From assembly GCF_010093535.1 (NCBI RefSeq), contig NW_022985166.1, forward strand, positions 242,380 to 306,379: a stretch of 64,000 nucleotides of DNA. Direction: 5' to 3'. This document shows positions 11,245 through 23,579 of this stretch, piece after piece. How positions within the stretch are numbered: position 1 is the first letter of the stretch; every line of letters starts with the position of its first letter. The position numbers and the translations under genes were made by a program. Source of the DNA: Lindgomyces ingoldianus (Eukaryota > Ascomycota > Dothideomycetes > Pleosporales > Lindgomycetaceae). Under the pieces are notes generated by a model. That model worked only from the letters and a program-made list of their open reading frames with translations. It had not been told where the DNA came from and did no database searches.

Positions 11245-12376
11245 ACGTACCTAACGGGTTGGCCGGCCACACGGGTTAGCCGGCCACTTTTGCCAAGCCC
11301 TTACTAAAACCACCCTATTCTCTCGTAAAACAGCCCACTTTAGCCCTATATAAAGTAATATAACATAAGATATTATTTAGAGTCTACTTTTACTACTTGC
11401 TTATATGTATGTAAGTTATACTTAGTCTAATTATACTGCCTATATTACCTTTAACTTAGCTTACCTTCTTTAGTGTGCACCTGTGTCTTTAGCTTTTTCT
11501 TATTACTACGCGCTCTAAACTTCTTTAGAGCAGTTAGATAAGCTTTATTCTTAACTATTAAAGTCTTTTCTGCCTAAATCTGCTTCTTTTTATGTAATCT
11601 ATGTTATATAGTAGCCTTATTTACTGCTTAAAGCTTTGTAATTTTATAGCCTACTTTATTATATTAATGCTTTAAATAACTATTGTCTACTCTTTATTAC
11701 TTTACTATATTACTTTTAGCTGTCCTTGTCTCTTTAAAGCTATAATAACTGCTCTAGTTAATATCTAGCCTATTATAAAGCCTAACTTGTTAAAGTTATA
11801 CTTGTTTTTATTCTAGATACTATACTTAGCTTTTATGTTAGCTACTAGGCAAAACTAGCCTTAAATAACCTCTAGATCTTTATAAAGTGCTTTTTTATAA
11901 TTATACTTATAATTAAACTTTATTATAAACTTAAAGCAGTGCTTAACTTATATACTAGGCTAGTTTAAGCTAACCTAGCCTAGATTACGCTCTACAGGTA
12001 AGGAATTAGCTATATTAGCTATAGCTGTAAGCCTATAGGGAAATTTGCGTGTAATAAGCTTAAGTATATACTTAACAACTACTTTTTTTTTAAGCTTAGT
12101 TAGATTTCTTAATTTAAGCTAGTATTCTGCTTATAAAGGCTGTCTAGCGCGTTAATTACTTAGTGTTATGTAAGAGACATTATAGATAGCTGCAGCGTGT
12201 TGTAAGGAAAGTTTTAAGTCTTATTTAAAAGCTTAAAGAGTAAGCTGTATTTAACATTCTTTAGAAGATTTAATCTAGTGTTGTTGTTAAGGCATTATGT
12301 AGATAGGTAGAGTTTAGTAGGGGCTTGGCAAAAGTGGCCAGCCAACCTGTGTGGCCAGCCAACCTGTTAGGTACGT
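11245..12376 (-). mobile_element. Internally deleted pogo element, second TIR family (1132 bp)
   Basis: TIRs start ACGTACCTAACGGGTTGGCC and end with the reverse; TA duplications are at 11243-11244 and 12377-12378. After the TIR the left part resembles, on the minus strand, the C-terminal part of the transposase seen at 15010-16874 (the CTAGTCTAATTATACTG block near 11410, a zinc-knuckle region). Near 11640 it jumps to the N-terminal half, so most of the DDE core is missing. It is a non-autonomous deletion derivative whose TIR differs from the main family by its GGCCGGCC motifs. Confidence 0.8.
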
Positions 12377-12378
12377 TA

Positions 12379-12978
12379 ATAGCTACTACTTTTATTTATA
12401 ATGCTCTTACAGGACATTTTATTAACATATTAGATATAAAAGTTATTAGAATGTAAGTTTATGTTAGCTAAAGCTAATTAATCTTTTTTTTAAAAAAAAA
12501 CTATAGCTAGACTATAATAATATAGGCTATAGAAGTTTATTTTTAAGTTATTAAGTAAAGTTAAGTATAAAGAAAGAAGCTAAAAGCAGATTAAGCAATA
12601 TGTAGGTGTAAGTAAGGCAAAATAGAACTATTAAAGCTTATTAGCACCTCTTTACGCTTAATTATGCTAGAGTGCCTTAAAATATACTTACTTTAAAAAG
12701 TTTAGAATCTTCTAAATTTTAACTTATAAAAAGAGTAAAAGTATAAAGGAAATAGACTTCTAGAACAGTTAGACCCTATATATACTATTCTAACTGCTAC
12801 TTTATTAGTGTAAGATATACTACTATTTTACCTTTACTTTTACTTTATACTTTTACTTTACCTTTACTTAATAACTTTAGGTTATTTTTAAATAAACTTA
12901 TATAAAATTAACTAAAATAAGTAAAAGTAAGCTGTTAAAGTATTATATAACATGTTATTATGCTACTTAGGCCTATTA
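12379..12978. other. AT-rich RIP sequence, unresolved
   Basis: No open frame and no matched element were recognised. 12825-12880 is low complexity, a loose TTTACTT repeat. Confidence 0.5.
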
Positions 12979-13255
12979 TTATCTATTTTATCCTCTAAGT
13001 TGTAGGACTACTATAAGAGGGGATAATATAAGACTAGATGTCCTAGAACAGGCTAGTATGGCCTCCCCTAACCTGTTTGGAGGTCACATGACCTGTGCTT
13101 TGTATATAAGCATAAATCCTAACAAGCGAGGCTTAGCAGCGATTTGTCTCTCTTACAATACACTCCTATCTTTCTCTAAAAGCTTGCTCTCAGTGCTATC
13201 TATGCTACCTACTATCCTATCTTTACAGACCTAACTATTAAGACATCTAAAAGAG
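12979..13255 (+). repeat. LTR-like promoter block
   Basis: This stretch is clearly less AT-rich than its surroundings. It contains an imperfect palindrome AGGTCACATGACCT (13081-13094) followed by a TATA-like TATATAAG (13103-13110) and a pyrimidine-rich tract with several CTATC repeats, an arrangement typical of a retroelement LTR promoter. No target duplication or partner LTR was found, so the borders are approximate. It could also be the promoter of a lost gene. Confidence 0.3.
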
Positions 13256-13615
13256 GGTTTTAAAGATTTATACTTTTCTAAAAAGGTAGTAATTAATGTT
13301 ATAATCCTTACCTTTTAGCTAAGGCGTCTAGTTCTTTATAGTAATAGATTGTCTTATGCTGTTTAGTACTTAGACCTAGTTATTAGGTGACAACTTGTAA
13401 GTTGTCTATAGCAAGAACATAAGGGTTAGCTGGGATGTCTAGCTGTACAGTCTGTTGTTCCTGCGTAAGAGGGGGAGTAGAAGGAGCAGCTAATTGTAGT
13501 TAGCCTCTTGTACAAGTATAGAGGGCAAGGGAAACGCTTGAATATAAGAGAGTATAGGAGTATATTGTATAGCGCCTTTAGAAGCGTTCTATGCTCCTCT
13601 GTCTATTCTTATTGT

Positions 13616-13916
13616 TGTAACAGCACAGGCAAGACAATGGGTCCAAATGCGGTAGGAATCTACTTAGAGGTATATGGGAGTGCGTGGGGACTTAATGACC
13701 TTAGAATCCTATTAACACCTATAGGCCTTGTACAAAGGATATTAGAAAACTACTAAGCTAGCTACAGGGGCAAGGTGCAACTAAATACATGGGGGAATAG
13801 AGGTAAACAGCAGGGGGTAGGGCAGAGTCAGGGCCAGGTCGAGTCAGGGTCGGGGCCGATACAGGGACCCTTCGGATAGGTTCCGGGCGACCCGAGATGG
13901 AACGAGAATTGTTACA
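13616..13916 (+). mobile_element. Solo LTR, family B (301 bp)
   Basis: Starts TGTAACAGCACAGG, ends TTGTTACA, and is flanked by perfect 5 bp duplications ATTGT (13611-13615 and 13917-13921). It is colinear with the copies at 27750, 30050 and 42676. Family B copies end in a short hairpin (AACGATTC-GTA-GAATCGTT in the intact copies); here that hairpin is partly lost. No internal retroelement sequence is attached. Confidence 0.93.
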
Positions 13917-13989
13917 ATTGTAAAGATAAAAGTAAAGATTAATTACAGCCTCTAAACTATAGTTAAGATTAAGACTATATATGTAGGTT

Positions 13990-14600
13990 TGCATACCCTA
14001 CATGCTTATAACGCTGTGCATGCACTTTCTTCCTAAGCCTGTTATCTCCGTTCCTACTATAGTCACGTGACCTTTTCCTGTTCCTAAAGAAGAAGACTCC
14101 ACTATTGGTCATCGCTTAGGCCACTTGCAGTCCGACACTCGCTTATAGTCCACTCATGGATCGTAACACATTCAGAAGTGCGTGTGGACTTAATAACATA
14201 GTATTCGGATAGCTTTTCTCCCTTTCGTTACTTCTGCAGACATGTCAATTGTCCTACCAAGCCTCTCGCCGCCACAATGGCGCCTTTCTGCCATCCCTCG
14301 TTCTTCAGACACTCCACGCCCGACGCAAATCCCTCTAGCGAGGCTCCCTTAAGAACCGACGCACCTCCATTTAGAACTATAACATTATCTGAATACTTAT
14401 CACTCCTTCCCTTCTTCTTCCAAACCCTACCGAACTAAACTCCCGTGGCTACAAGCAATGCTAATGGTGCTATTGTTAAGTCGGTACCTTTCCTAACAGT
14501 AGGATTGCTCCTATGCTAGTTGGGGTGACTACGGTCAAGAGGAAGGGAGGAGATTAGGAGGGGTAAGGGTATCTAATACTTATCTTAACTCTAACTAGAG
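13990..14600. other. Less mutated island, unassigned
   Basis: About 600 bp with near-normal base composition lies between AT-rich blocks. It holds a perfect GTCACGTGAC palindrome at 14062-14071, an ATTGG (inverted CCAAT) near 14104 and a pyrimidine-rich part (14210-14440). It may be a gene remnant, or the LTR or promoter of a younger element; E-box plus CCAAT also occurs in the gypsy-2 LTR at 44376-44405. It contains the small frame 14277-14438. Confidence 0.4.
14277..14438 (+). CDS. Small open frame, 53 aa, doubtful
   Basis: A 53-codon frame starts at an ATG in a good eukaryotic context (GCCACAATGG) and ends at TAA. The product begins MAPFCHPSFFRHS and has no recognisable domain. A second short frame starts at an upstream ATG at about 14252 in another phase (35 codons). 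Either could be a first-exon relic of a broken gene or chance. The lack of stops fits the normal base composition of this island and is weak evidence by itself. Confidence 0.15.
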   Translation: MAPFCHPSFFRHSTPDANPSSEAPLRTDAPPFRTITLSEYLSLLPFFFQTLPN

Positions 14601-14675
14601 AGTAAGATTGTCCTAGGTAATTAGTCTAGAGGGTTTATACAGAAAAGAGAAAGACTAGAAACAAGAGAGAACTTT

Positions 14676-15007
14676 AGTATACTTAGTAGATAATAAGTAG
14701 AAATTACTAAGCGATTTAATATAAAAAAAATACTAAGAAGATTACTTTACTTAAGCTATACTATATAAACTAAGTTTTCACATAGAAGCACAGCAGCATC
14801 CCTACTAAAACGCCTGCGCAAAAATAATATAAAATGCTACAACAACGCAAAGCTTAGAGAGGCTATACAAAAGATGAATAGTTTTCTATTTTTAACATTA
14901 AAAAACAATAAGTTAAGAGCCTCTAACATGCTAAAGCAATCTATAAAGTCTTTAAATATATAATATAATGTTAATAGAATAACGTTAGAATATAACTATA
15001 CTTAATA
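14676..15007. repeat. Unclassified repeat, left part
   Basis: The stretch TAGTAGATAATAAGTAGAAA...TACTAA (14680-14760) recurs at 38537-38600, so this is a dispersed repeat. It is split by the pogo at 15010 and continues at 16877-17243 (after the pogo) and 28106-28163 (after the nest). No transposase or polymerase signature was recognised. Confidence 0.45.
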
Positions 15008-15009
15008 TA

Positions 15010-16874
15010 ACGTACTTCATGGGCGAGTTGCTCACACACCCGAGTCGCTCACTTTTGCCAAGACCCCACCCTAACAAACTCTATTATAGCCTATAACAAC
15101 CTGCTCTAGCACTATATAGTACAGTATAGCCTAGAATATTATTTAGATACTACTTCTACTTCTTACTTACACATTTGCGTGTTATGTCTAGTCTAATTGC
15201 ACTGTCTATAGCGCCTTTAAAATAGCTTACTTACTTTAGCTTACACCTGCTTCTTTACTTTTTTTCTGTTACTGCGCGCTTTAAACTTCTTTAGAGCTGT
15301 TAAGTGTAGGCTTTTTTAAATTATTAAGGTTTTTTTTACTTTAATCTGCTTTTTTTATGTAATTTATGTTATATAGTAGCCTTATTAGCTACTTAAAGCT
15401 TAGTAATTTTTTATTACACTAATACTAGCTTATATATAATTATTACTGCCCTTTTTAAGACCTTTTTAAACGCCTTAACTATAGAAGTTAGTAAACTATT
15501 TATATACTTTTAAATTTTTATTTTTATAAGCATTAATTATAACTTAAGTTCTAAGGTATTACTTAGAGTTTATAACTACTAGGGCTTATTATATATAAGT
15601 AGTAGTAGTAATAGAGTGCGCAACTTTACATTAAGGCCTATTATAACTTATTATAGGTTAAAAGAAACTAATCTAGCGCTTTAAAACTTTTTTTAAATAT
15701 TACTAAAAGTAATTATAGCATTATAGGCTACTTTAAAGCATAGTAGGAACTTTATTTTTATAATATAAGTAATCTAGTTATATATAAAGTTTTTAGCTTA
15801 GTGCTTATACACCTTTTTTAAAAAAGTAAAATAACCTACATTAAGTAGCTATAAAAAGTGTAATAAGTAAAAAAGTATATAAATAGTAATAATTTTATTA
15901 TTTTTATAGTATTACTAAAAATAAAGTAAGTTATAGCTTTTATAGCTGTTAATAACTAGCAGATAGTAGCTGCTAATAGTATACTTTTTTATATGCATGT
16001 TAAAGTGCTTTAACTAGTCTAAACTAAGCTAATTAGTAGTCTAGCTGCACTTAAAAATTATAATAACTTAATATTAAAGTAAATTTTTCTTTTTATATTA
16101 GTTTAAAAAATAGTTACCACCTTAAAAAATAATAAAAAGTAAAATAGCCTACTTTTTAGTATTAATGCTTTAGATAGCTGTTGTTTACTTCTAGTTACCT
16201 AGCTAAACTGCTTTTAGCTATTCTTATCTCTTTAAACTTATAATAACTACTCTAGTAAATATCTAGCCTATTATAAACCTTATTTTATTAAAGTTATATA
16301 TGTTGTTATTCTAAATACTATACTTAGCTTTAATATTCTTTATAAAGTTAAACTAGCTTTAAATTACTATAAGATTTTTATAAAAAGCTTTTTTATAGTT
16401 ATACTTACACTTAAACTTTACTTTAAGCTTTAAGTAATACTTAATAAATATATTAAGCTAGTTTATACTAATATAGCTTATATTATACTTAGCGTGTAAA
16501 GAATTAGCTATATTAGCTATAGCTACTAGCTAGGGGGGAAATCTTTATATATCTAGCTTAAGTATGTGCTAAATAATTACTTACTTTTTATTATTATTTA
16601 GCTTTTATAAGTTAGCTATATAATTAGCTTAGAAAAGTTATCTAGTGTGTTAGTTACTTATTATTTTTTAAAAAACTTTATAAATAGCTATAGTGTGTTA
16701 GTTAGAAAGTATTATGTTTTATTTAAAAGCTTAAAGTGTAAGCTATATCTAACATTCCTTTAACATGTTTAAGTAGTGTTGTTAGAAATACATTAGTGTA
16801 AGAAAAGTAGTGTAGTAAGGTCTTAGCAAAAGTAAGTAACTTAAGTGTGTGAGTAACTTGCCTATAAAGTACGT
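15010..16874 (-). mobile_element. Fot1/pogo-type DNA transposon, RIP-inactivated (1865 bp)
   Basis: Left end ACGTACTTCATGGGCG, right end AAGTACGT, TA duplications at 15008-15009 and 16875-16876. The C-terminal end is on the left (the CTCTATTATAGCC stretch near 15075, which marks the 3' end of this family), so the transposase reads on the minus strand. The order of DDE blocks mirrors 6113-7977. The left TIR is nearly unmutated while the right TIR and body are heavily mutated. Confidence 0.9.
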
Positions 16875-16876
16875 TA

Positions 16877-17243
16877 ACTATAAGTTAAACTTAAAACGTG
16901 TTTATAAGTTTAAAAAGGTTATTCTTTAAAGTATTTATAATGTTTCTTTATATAGTATGCGACTATTAAAGGCTTTAGTAGAAGAAATAGTTAATAAACT
17001 AATATAAAAAGAGAATAAAAAGCTTGTTAGTGTAATAGGTTGTCTTTATATTATATGTTTATTGTATAAGTTATCTTTTTACCTCGAAGCTTAGCGCTTT
17101 AGCAAAAGTTATATCTTTAAACTAGTAAAGTATCTTCTCTACTTCTTAGTATAATCTATTTAGATTACAGTTCTCTTACTTATAGCTTAAGTATGCGGAT
17201 TATAACATTTAATTATACTTCTTAGATAATATTAAAACTTAAG
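16877..17243 (+). repeat. Unclassified repeat, middle part
   Basis: Continuation of the 14676 repeat after the pogo insertion. On the plus strand 16955-17080 reads as a fairly continuous pseudo-peptide (MRLLKALVEEIVNKL, then ENKKLVSVIGCLY), which suggests a degraded coding region. It does not match a transposon domain I recognise. Confidence 0.35.
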
Positions 17244-17724
17244 TAACATACATTATAGGCAAGTTACTTACACACTAAAGTTACTTACTCTTACTAAGAC
17301 TCTACTAAACTACTCTTTTTACACTAATGCATTTCTAACAACACTACTTAGACATGCTAAAAAACTATTAAATATAGCTTATACTTTAGGCTTTTAAATA
17401 AAATAGAATACTTTTAAAACAATATGCTACTGCTATATATAAAGTTTTTTTAAAAAAATAATAAATAACTACTATACTAAATAGCTTTTATAAGCTAATT
17501 TTATAGCTAACTTATAAAAGCTAAGTAATAGTAAAAAGTAGGTAATTATTAGGCATATACTTAAGCTATATGTGTAAAAGTTTTCCTCTTAGCTAGTAGC
17601 TATAGCTAATATAGCTAATTTTTTACACGCTAAGTGTAATTTAAGCTATATTACTATAAACTTGCTTAGTCTGTTTATAAAGTGTTATTTAAAGCTTAAA
17701 GTAAAGTTTTAGGTATAAGTATAG

Positions 17725-17802
17725 TGTTGCGTTTTGCTAAAAGGTTAACCTTCTAGCTAGCATAGCAGAAGGATATATATAGACAGATAGCTGTATGCAA
17801 CA
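17725..17802 (+). mobile_element. 78 bp LTR-like insertion with 5 bp target duplication
   Basis: Starts TGTTGCGTTTTGC, ends TGTATGCAACA, and is flanked by perfect duplications TATAG (17720-17724 and 17803-17807). Excising it restores the pogo-derivative sequence seen in sister copies. TG...CA ends plus a 5 bp duplication fit an LTR retroelement, but 78 bp is very short for an LTR. It holds a TATATATAGA stretch. Family unknown. Confidence 0.75.
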
Positions 17803-18448
17803 TATAGTTAGTAAATATTTAGCATCTTATAAAGCTTATTTTATTAAAGTTGTACATGTTATTATTTTAGATACTATACTTAGCTTTAAATTACTTTAAG
17901 ATTTTTATAAAAAGCTTTTTTATAGTTATAGTTACACTTAAACTTTACTTTAAGCTTTAAATAACACTTTATAAATATACTAGCCTAGTTTATAGTAACA
18001 TAGCCTAGATTATACTTAGTGCGTAAAGAATTAGCTATATTAGCTATAGCTACTAGCTAAAAAAAATATCCTTGCGTATATAGCTAAAGTATATGCTTAA
18101 TAATTACCTGCTTTTTATTATTACCTAGCCTTTATAAGTTAGCTATAAAATTAGCTTATAAAAGTTATTTAGTATATTAGTTATTTATTAATTTTTAAAA
18201 GACTTTATATATAGCTAATGTACTTTACAGGCAAGTTGCTTACACACCTAAGTTGCTTACTTTTACTAAGACTTTACTACACTACTGTTTTTACACTAAT
18301 GCATTTCTAATAACACTACTTAAAATATGTTAAAAAAATATTAAATATAGCTTACACTTTAAGCTTTTAAATAAAACATAACACTTTTTAAGTAACATGC
18401 TATAGCTATTTATAAAGTTTTTTTAAAAAAATAATAAGTAACTAACAC

Positions 18449-18766
18449 TGTCACAGTATCCTCCCCGGATCCCAGACATAACTGTATTAGACGCGTACTA
18501 GAGTATTATTAGTACACGTCTAACACAAACACAACATAACACAGACATAAACTTAAGCATAAACTGCTTTAACACTAACTAAACCTAGAATAGGCTTAAT
18601 TTATACTTAAAGTGCTTAGACTTCTAAGCTAAGTATTTAATTACTAATTTCCTTCTAAACTTTTTTATTTCTTACATAACATCTTGTACTTACTATAATA
18701 CCTTATATAGTAATTAAACTAGACCTTTATAAAGCTTTATAACCTTACTTGTGCATAATTATAACA
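18449..18766 (+). repeat. 5' LTR of gypsy-1
   Basis: 318 bp, TGTCACAG to ATAACA. It keeps an intact TCCTCCCCGGATCCCAG start while its 3' partner carries transitions there. The same LTR is at 61938-62255. Confidence 0.95.
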
Positions 18767-21700
18767 TTACATTATGTTAAAACTTTAGCTAAGAATAGCC
18801 TCTAAATCTAATTTAATAAGCTTAGTACTTATATAACTTTAAGCTATTAGAGTAAGCTAAAAAGCCTTTTAAAAAGCGCTTACTTTATAAGAAAGCTGCT
18901 ATGTTATAAGCTTTAAAGCTTTTTAAAAAGACTTTAAAGAATAGCTTTATGTTATTAAGCAGTCTATTTCTGCCTTAACTCTTATTATAGTAGTAAGAAC
19001 TAAAAACTTACTAGCCTTAAAGCTTACCTAGAAGTCTAGAAATAGCTTAACTTCTTCCTGCCTAACACTGCCTATAACCTATAACCTTTTTAACTTAGTA
19101 ATAAAATTTAACTAACTTCTTAATTCTTTGCTGTTTAATAAAAAATAGAAAGACTTACTTTCTTTTTTACATAAGCTTTAATATAAACTTAAAAGAAACG
19201 CAGACTAATTCCTTTTTAAACACTTTTAGTTACTATATACCTACTTTTAACTTAACTATAATGTAACAGCCTTAATTAACTTACTAATAAATAAAAATAT
19301 TATTAACCTAGATTAATTTATAGTGTTTCTGTAAGCAACTTATAAAGACTTAAATAAAAAGTTAACAGCTCTAAGTTGCCTAAACACTTTATAATAAGAA
19401 AGAAAAAGCTTTACTTTATACTTTACTAAGTTTTACTAACTTACATCTAATATAGGCCTAAATAAGATAGGTCTAATTATAGCCTTATATAACTCCCTCT
19501 TAACTAAACTGCAACGCGCTATAGTAGAAGAACCCCTTCTAAACAACCTTAACGTGTATGCAAACCTAATTACTACCTATAATAATAACATAAGGTTCCT
19601 CCCTGTATAAGCCCTAATACACCCCTAAACTAGCGCAGTTGTAAATAAAAACTCTAATATAATAAAAATTAATTTAAATTATGCTTTAGTTAGTTCTAAA
19701 AAGTGTAAAGATTACAGAAAAAAAAGTTAATACTTTAAGTATAGTAAGCATAGTTATATTTCTTAAAACTGCTTTATTCTTTTTTTTAAGTCTGCGTAAG
19801 TAGCGCTGCTAGCACTTGTTAAAGATTCTTACTATTTTAATTTTGTTTTTATAAGGGCTTTAACTTATATTTAAGCCTTAATTTCTCTTGCTACTTTTAA
19901 CATAGCAGCAGCTATAGCAGTAGGAGCCTGTAAAAAGGCTTGTCTTAGGGCTAAGTTGCCCCCTAGAACTAATTTAACACTAGATCTTTGCTAACTTATA
20001 AGCTAAGTCCCCTACTAATAACTAAAAGTACTAAGTTAATATTCTTATATATTTATAATAAAAAACTATATTAGCTCTAATATAAGCTTTTATTAACTTA
20101 AGAGTAAATAGTATAGGTTATATTAATAAAGAACTAGCGCATAAACTAAATCTTTAATTAACACTACTTACCTAAATAATTTACTTAACTAGATTTAATA
20201 AAAAATAACTTAAAAAAAGTTCTATCTTTTATACTATAACTATTATAATTACTTACTAACACTATAAAAAGTAGATTAAGCTCTATATAATAAATATAAG
20301 ATGTTATAACTTAATCTTAAAATAACTATAGCTATATTAGCATAAAGTTGCCTTTAATTACTAAAAGTAAGTTCTAAACTTTAACTTTTTTTAATGCTAA
20401 AATATATGCTTATGCTTACACCTAAATAACACTTAAGTAGCACTTAATATAGAAGGTCTCTAGACCTACTCTCTAATAACCTAGAAAAAAACTACTTAAG
20501 TAAGGCTAATAAGCTAGGCCTTTTACTAAGATAAGCTATATAAAATAATTTAATAACTACTTAAACTTAAAGAAAAGAAAGCTTTTAAGAAATTTTTACT
20601 TACTTAATTTAAACATAAACTAGGACTTAAACAACAGATAGACATCTGCTACATAGAACCTGCCCTATTTATAACTCTAGCTTAATAACTAGATTATAAA
20701 ATCTATATAGTTATAATTTCTAATATAGACTAAGCTTTAGCTCTCTAAAAACATACTAACTTAAAGATAATAGTTTCTTAAAACTACTACAACCTGTTGC
20801 ATGTCTTTTTCTAAAATAAGTCTAATAAGCTTTTAATATAACATTTATATAATTACTAGATAACTTTTAAGCCTAGTAAACAACCTAGTTATAGGCTACT
20901 ATATAAGATGTTACTAAATAAATTAAAAGTGCTTTAAAAATACCTTAATAAGAACTTAAAGAAAAAGTTTATTTAAGCTAGCTCCTTACTAGTAGTGTTA
21001 CTTATACTATTTATAAAGAAATTTAAAGGTAGGCTTTAATTCTATGTTAACTACTAAGGACTAAACACTATTACTATTAAAAACTAATACTTAATTCTCT
21101 TTTTACAGGAAACCTTAAGCTAACTAAGTAAAGTAAAGTATTTTATAAAGTTAGATATTATTGCTGCCTTTAATAAGCTAAGAATAGTAAAAGGTAATAA
21201 GTAGCTAATAGCGTTTTAGACCTAATATAGACTATTTAAGTACCTAGTAATGCCCTTTAGCTTAGCTAACACACCTAGTACTTTTTAACATTTTATAAAT
21301 AACTTACTTTAACCCTATCTAAATGTGTTCTACACTATGTATATTAATAATATTCTAATTTACAGCAATAGCCTTTTAGAGCACAAACAGCATGTACGCC
21401 TAGTGCTAAAGGCTATAGAAGAAGCAGGTCTGCAACTTAATATAGATAAATGTAAGTTCTACTAATTAAAGGTTACATATTTAAGATATGTAATCTTTAT
21501 AGATAGCATCTAAATAGACCCTATTAAGGTTTAGACTATGCTAGATTAGTAATACCTAAAAAATATAAAAGATGTTTAAGCTTTTATAAAATTTGCTAAC
21601 TTTTACTAATAATTTATTAATAACTTCTTACAGTAAGTAAGCTTTATAATTACACTTACTAAGAAAGAGATTTAATTTAACTTTAACTTAAATTACTAAT

Positions 21701-23579
21701 AGTCCTTTAACTAGCTAAAGAAAGCCTTTATTAAAGCCTTAATACTCTACTACTTTAACTTTAAACTACTAATACTTGTAGAAGCTAATGCCTTAGACTA
21801 CATAGTAGCAGGAGTTCTCTTCTAGACTAAGCTAGACAGGACTATTAGGCCTATTATATACTTTTTAAAAAGAATAAGTCTTGTAGAAGGCAATTATAAG
21901 ATCTACAATAAAGAATTGCTTGCTATAGTACACTGCTTTAAACAATAGCAACCTAAACTAGAAGGTGCAGCGCATCTAATACAGGTCCTATCTAACTATA
22001 AGAACTTATAGTACTTTATAACTATAAAATAACTTAGCTACTAATAAGCCTGTTAGTTTAAATACCTATTTTGTTTTAATTTTAAGATTACTTATTATCC
22101 TAGTTAAGACAGAGGGAAACTAGATGCCTTTATAAGGCAATTCTAAAATGTCCCTACTTAGAAAGAAGTATAAAAGGCTTAACACTAAACTTTACTTTAA
22201 CCTAAGCTATTTTTAAACCTTAACTTAGATAAAATAAATTAGATAATTAATTAAATTATTACTAATAAGTATCTAAATAATAAATTTATCTAAAAAACTT
22301 TAGACCTGCTCTAAAACAGCGCTAGTTAGTTAAAGAAAGTAACACTAGCTAACTATAAAAACTAAAATAGTAAGCTGTATTACTATAACTAACTTATAAT
22401 CTCTAATTCTAATAAACTAAGAATTAAACTACTCTAAATTATACATAACTTGCCTATTAGAGGACACCTAGGCAGAGGAAAGACTCTTAACCTACTATAG
22501 AGAGAGTACTACTAGCCCCGCATGTTCTATACTGTACGCTAATACGTATTATGTTGCTATACTTACTGTAAAGTAAAGGCCTCTTAAAAAAGGTATAATA
22601 GCCTACTTAAACTACTCCTAATCTCTAAACAAGCTTAGAAAGACATATTAATTAATTTTATTATAGACCTACTTCTATCTAAAGGGTACATAAATATTAT
22701 AGTAGTTGTTAATTACTTAACTAAGTATTAACACCTAATACTATGTTTCTCTATAACTGCCTCTAATATAGCCTAGTTATTCTACTAATATGTATAGGTT
22801 TACTATAGCCTGCCTAACATAATTATATTAGACAGAGGTACGCAGTTTGTCTTAGCCTTTTAGGATAAACTCTATAAACAGCTCTAAATTATTCCCTATC
22901 TATCTACAGCTTTTCACCTAAAGACTAACAGCTAGACTAAGAACGCAAACACTGTAATAAAATAAGTCCTATAAGTGTACACAAACTACTAGTAGGACAA
23001 CTAAGTAAAATAGTTAGCTATAGCATAGTTTAAAGCTAATAACACAACATTTAAATTAATATAAGTATCCCTATTCTTAGTAAACTATAGATACTACCTC
23101 TAAATAGGATTTAAACTACTTTTAAATACTTCCTAACTAACTTATTAATCTGTATAAGTAATAGACATAAATAGACGTATTAATAAAATCTAAAATATAT
23201 CTAAATATATTTATAAAGAGCTTACATAGGCTTAAGCTTTTTAATAAGAGTATGTAAACTAATTCTAAACCTCTGCCCCTGCGTATGCAGCTAGCAAGAA
23301 GGTCTAGCTAGACACTAGAAATATCTAAACAAACTAATAATTAAAGAAACTTAATTAAAAGAACCTTAGCCTCTTTATAGTAGCTTATATAGTCTTATTA
23401 CATGCTTACTAATTAATTCTACCTAACAGCATAAAGATACACCCTATGTTCTATGTATTATTACTACGCTAAGTAGCCCCTAAATCTAACTATCTACCTA
23501 GACAGCTAAACCTGCTACCTAAACCTAGTATTATAAATAATAAACTAAAATATGTTGTAAAAGACATTAAATAGATCTA

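Noticed and set aside
13508..13994. Frames of 78-82 codons
   Set aside because: They run across the borders of a solo LTR with a target duplication, so they cannot be ancestral genes.
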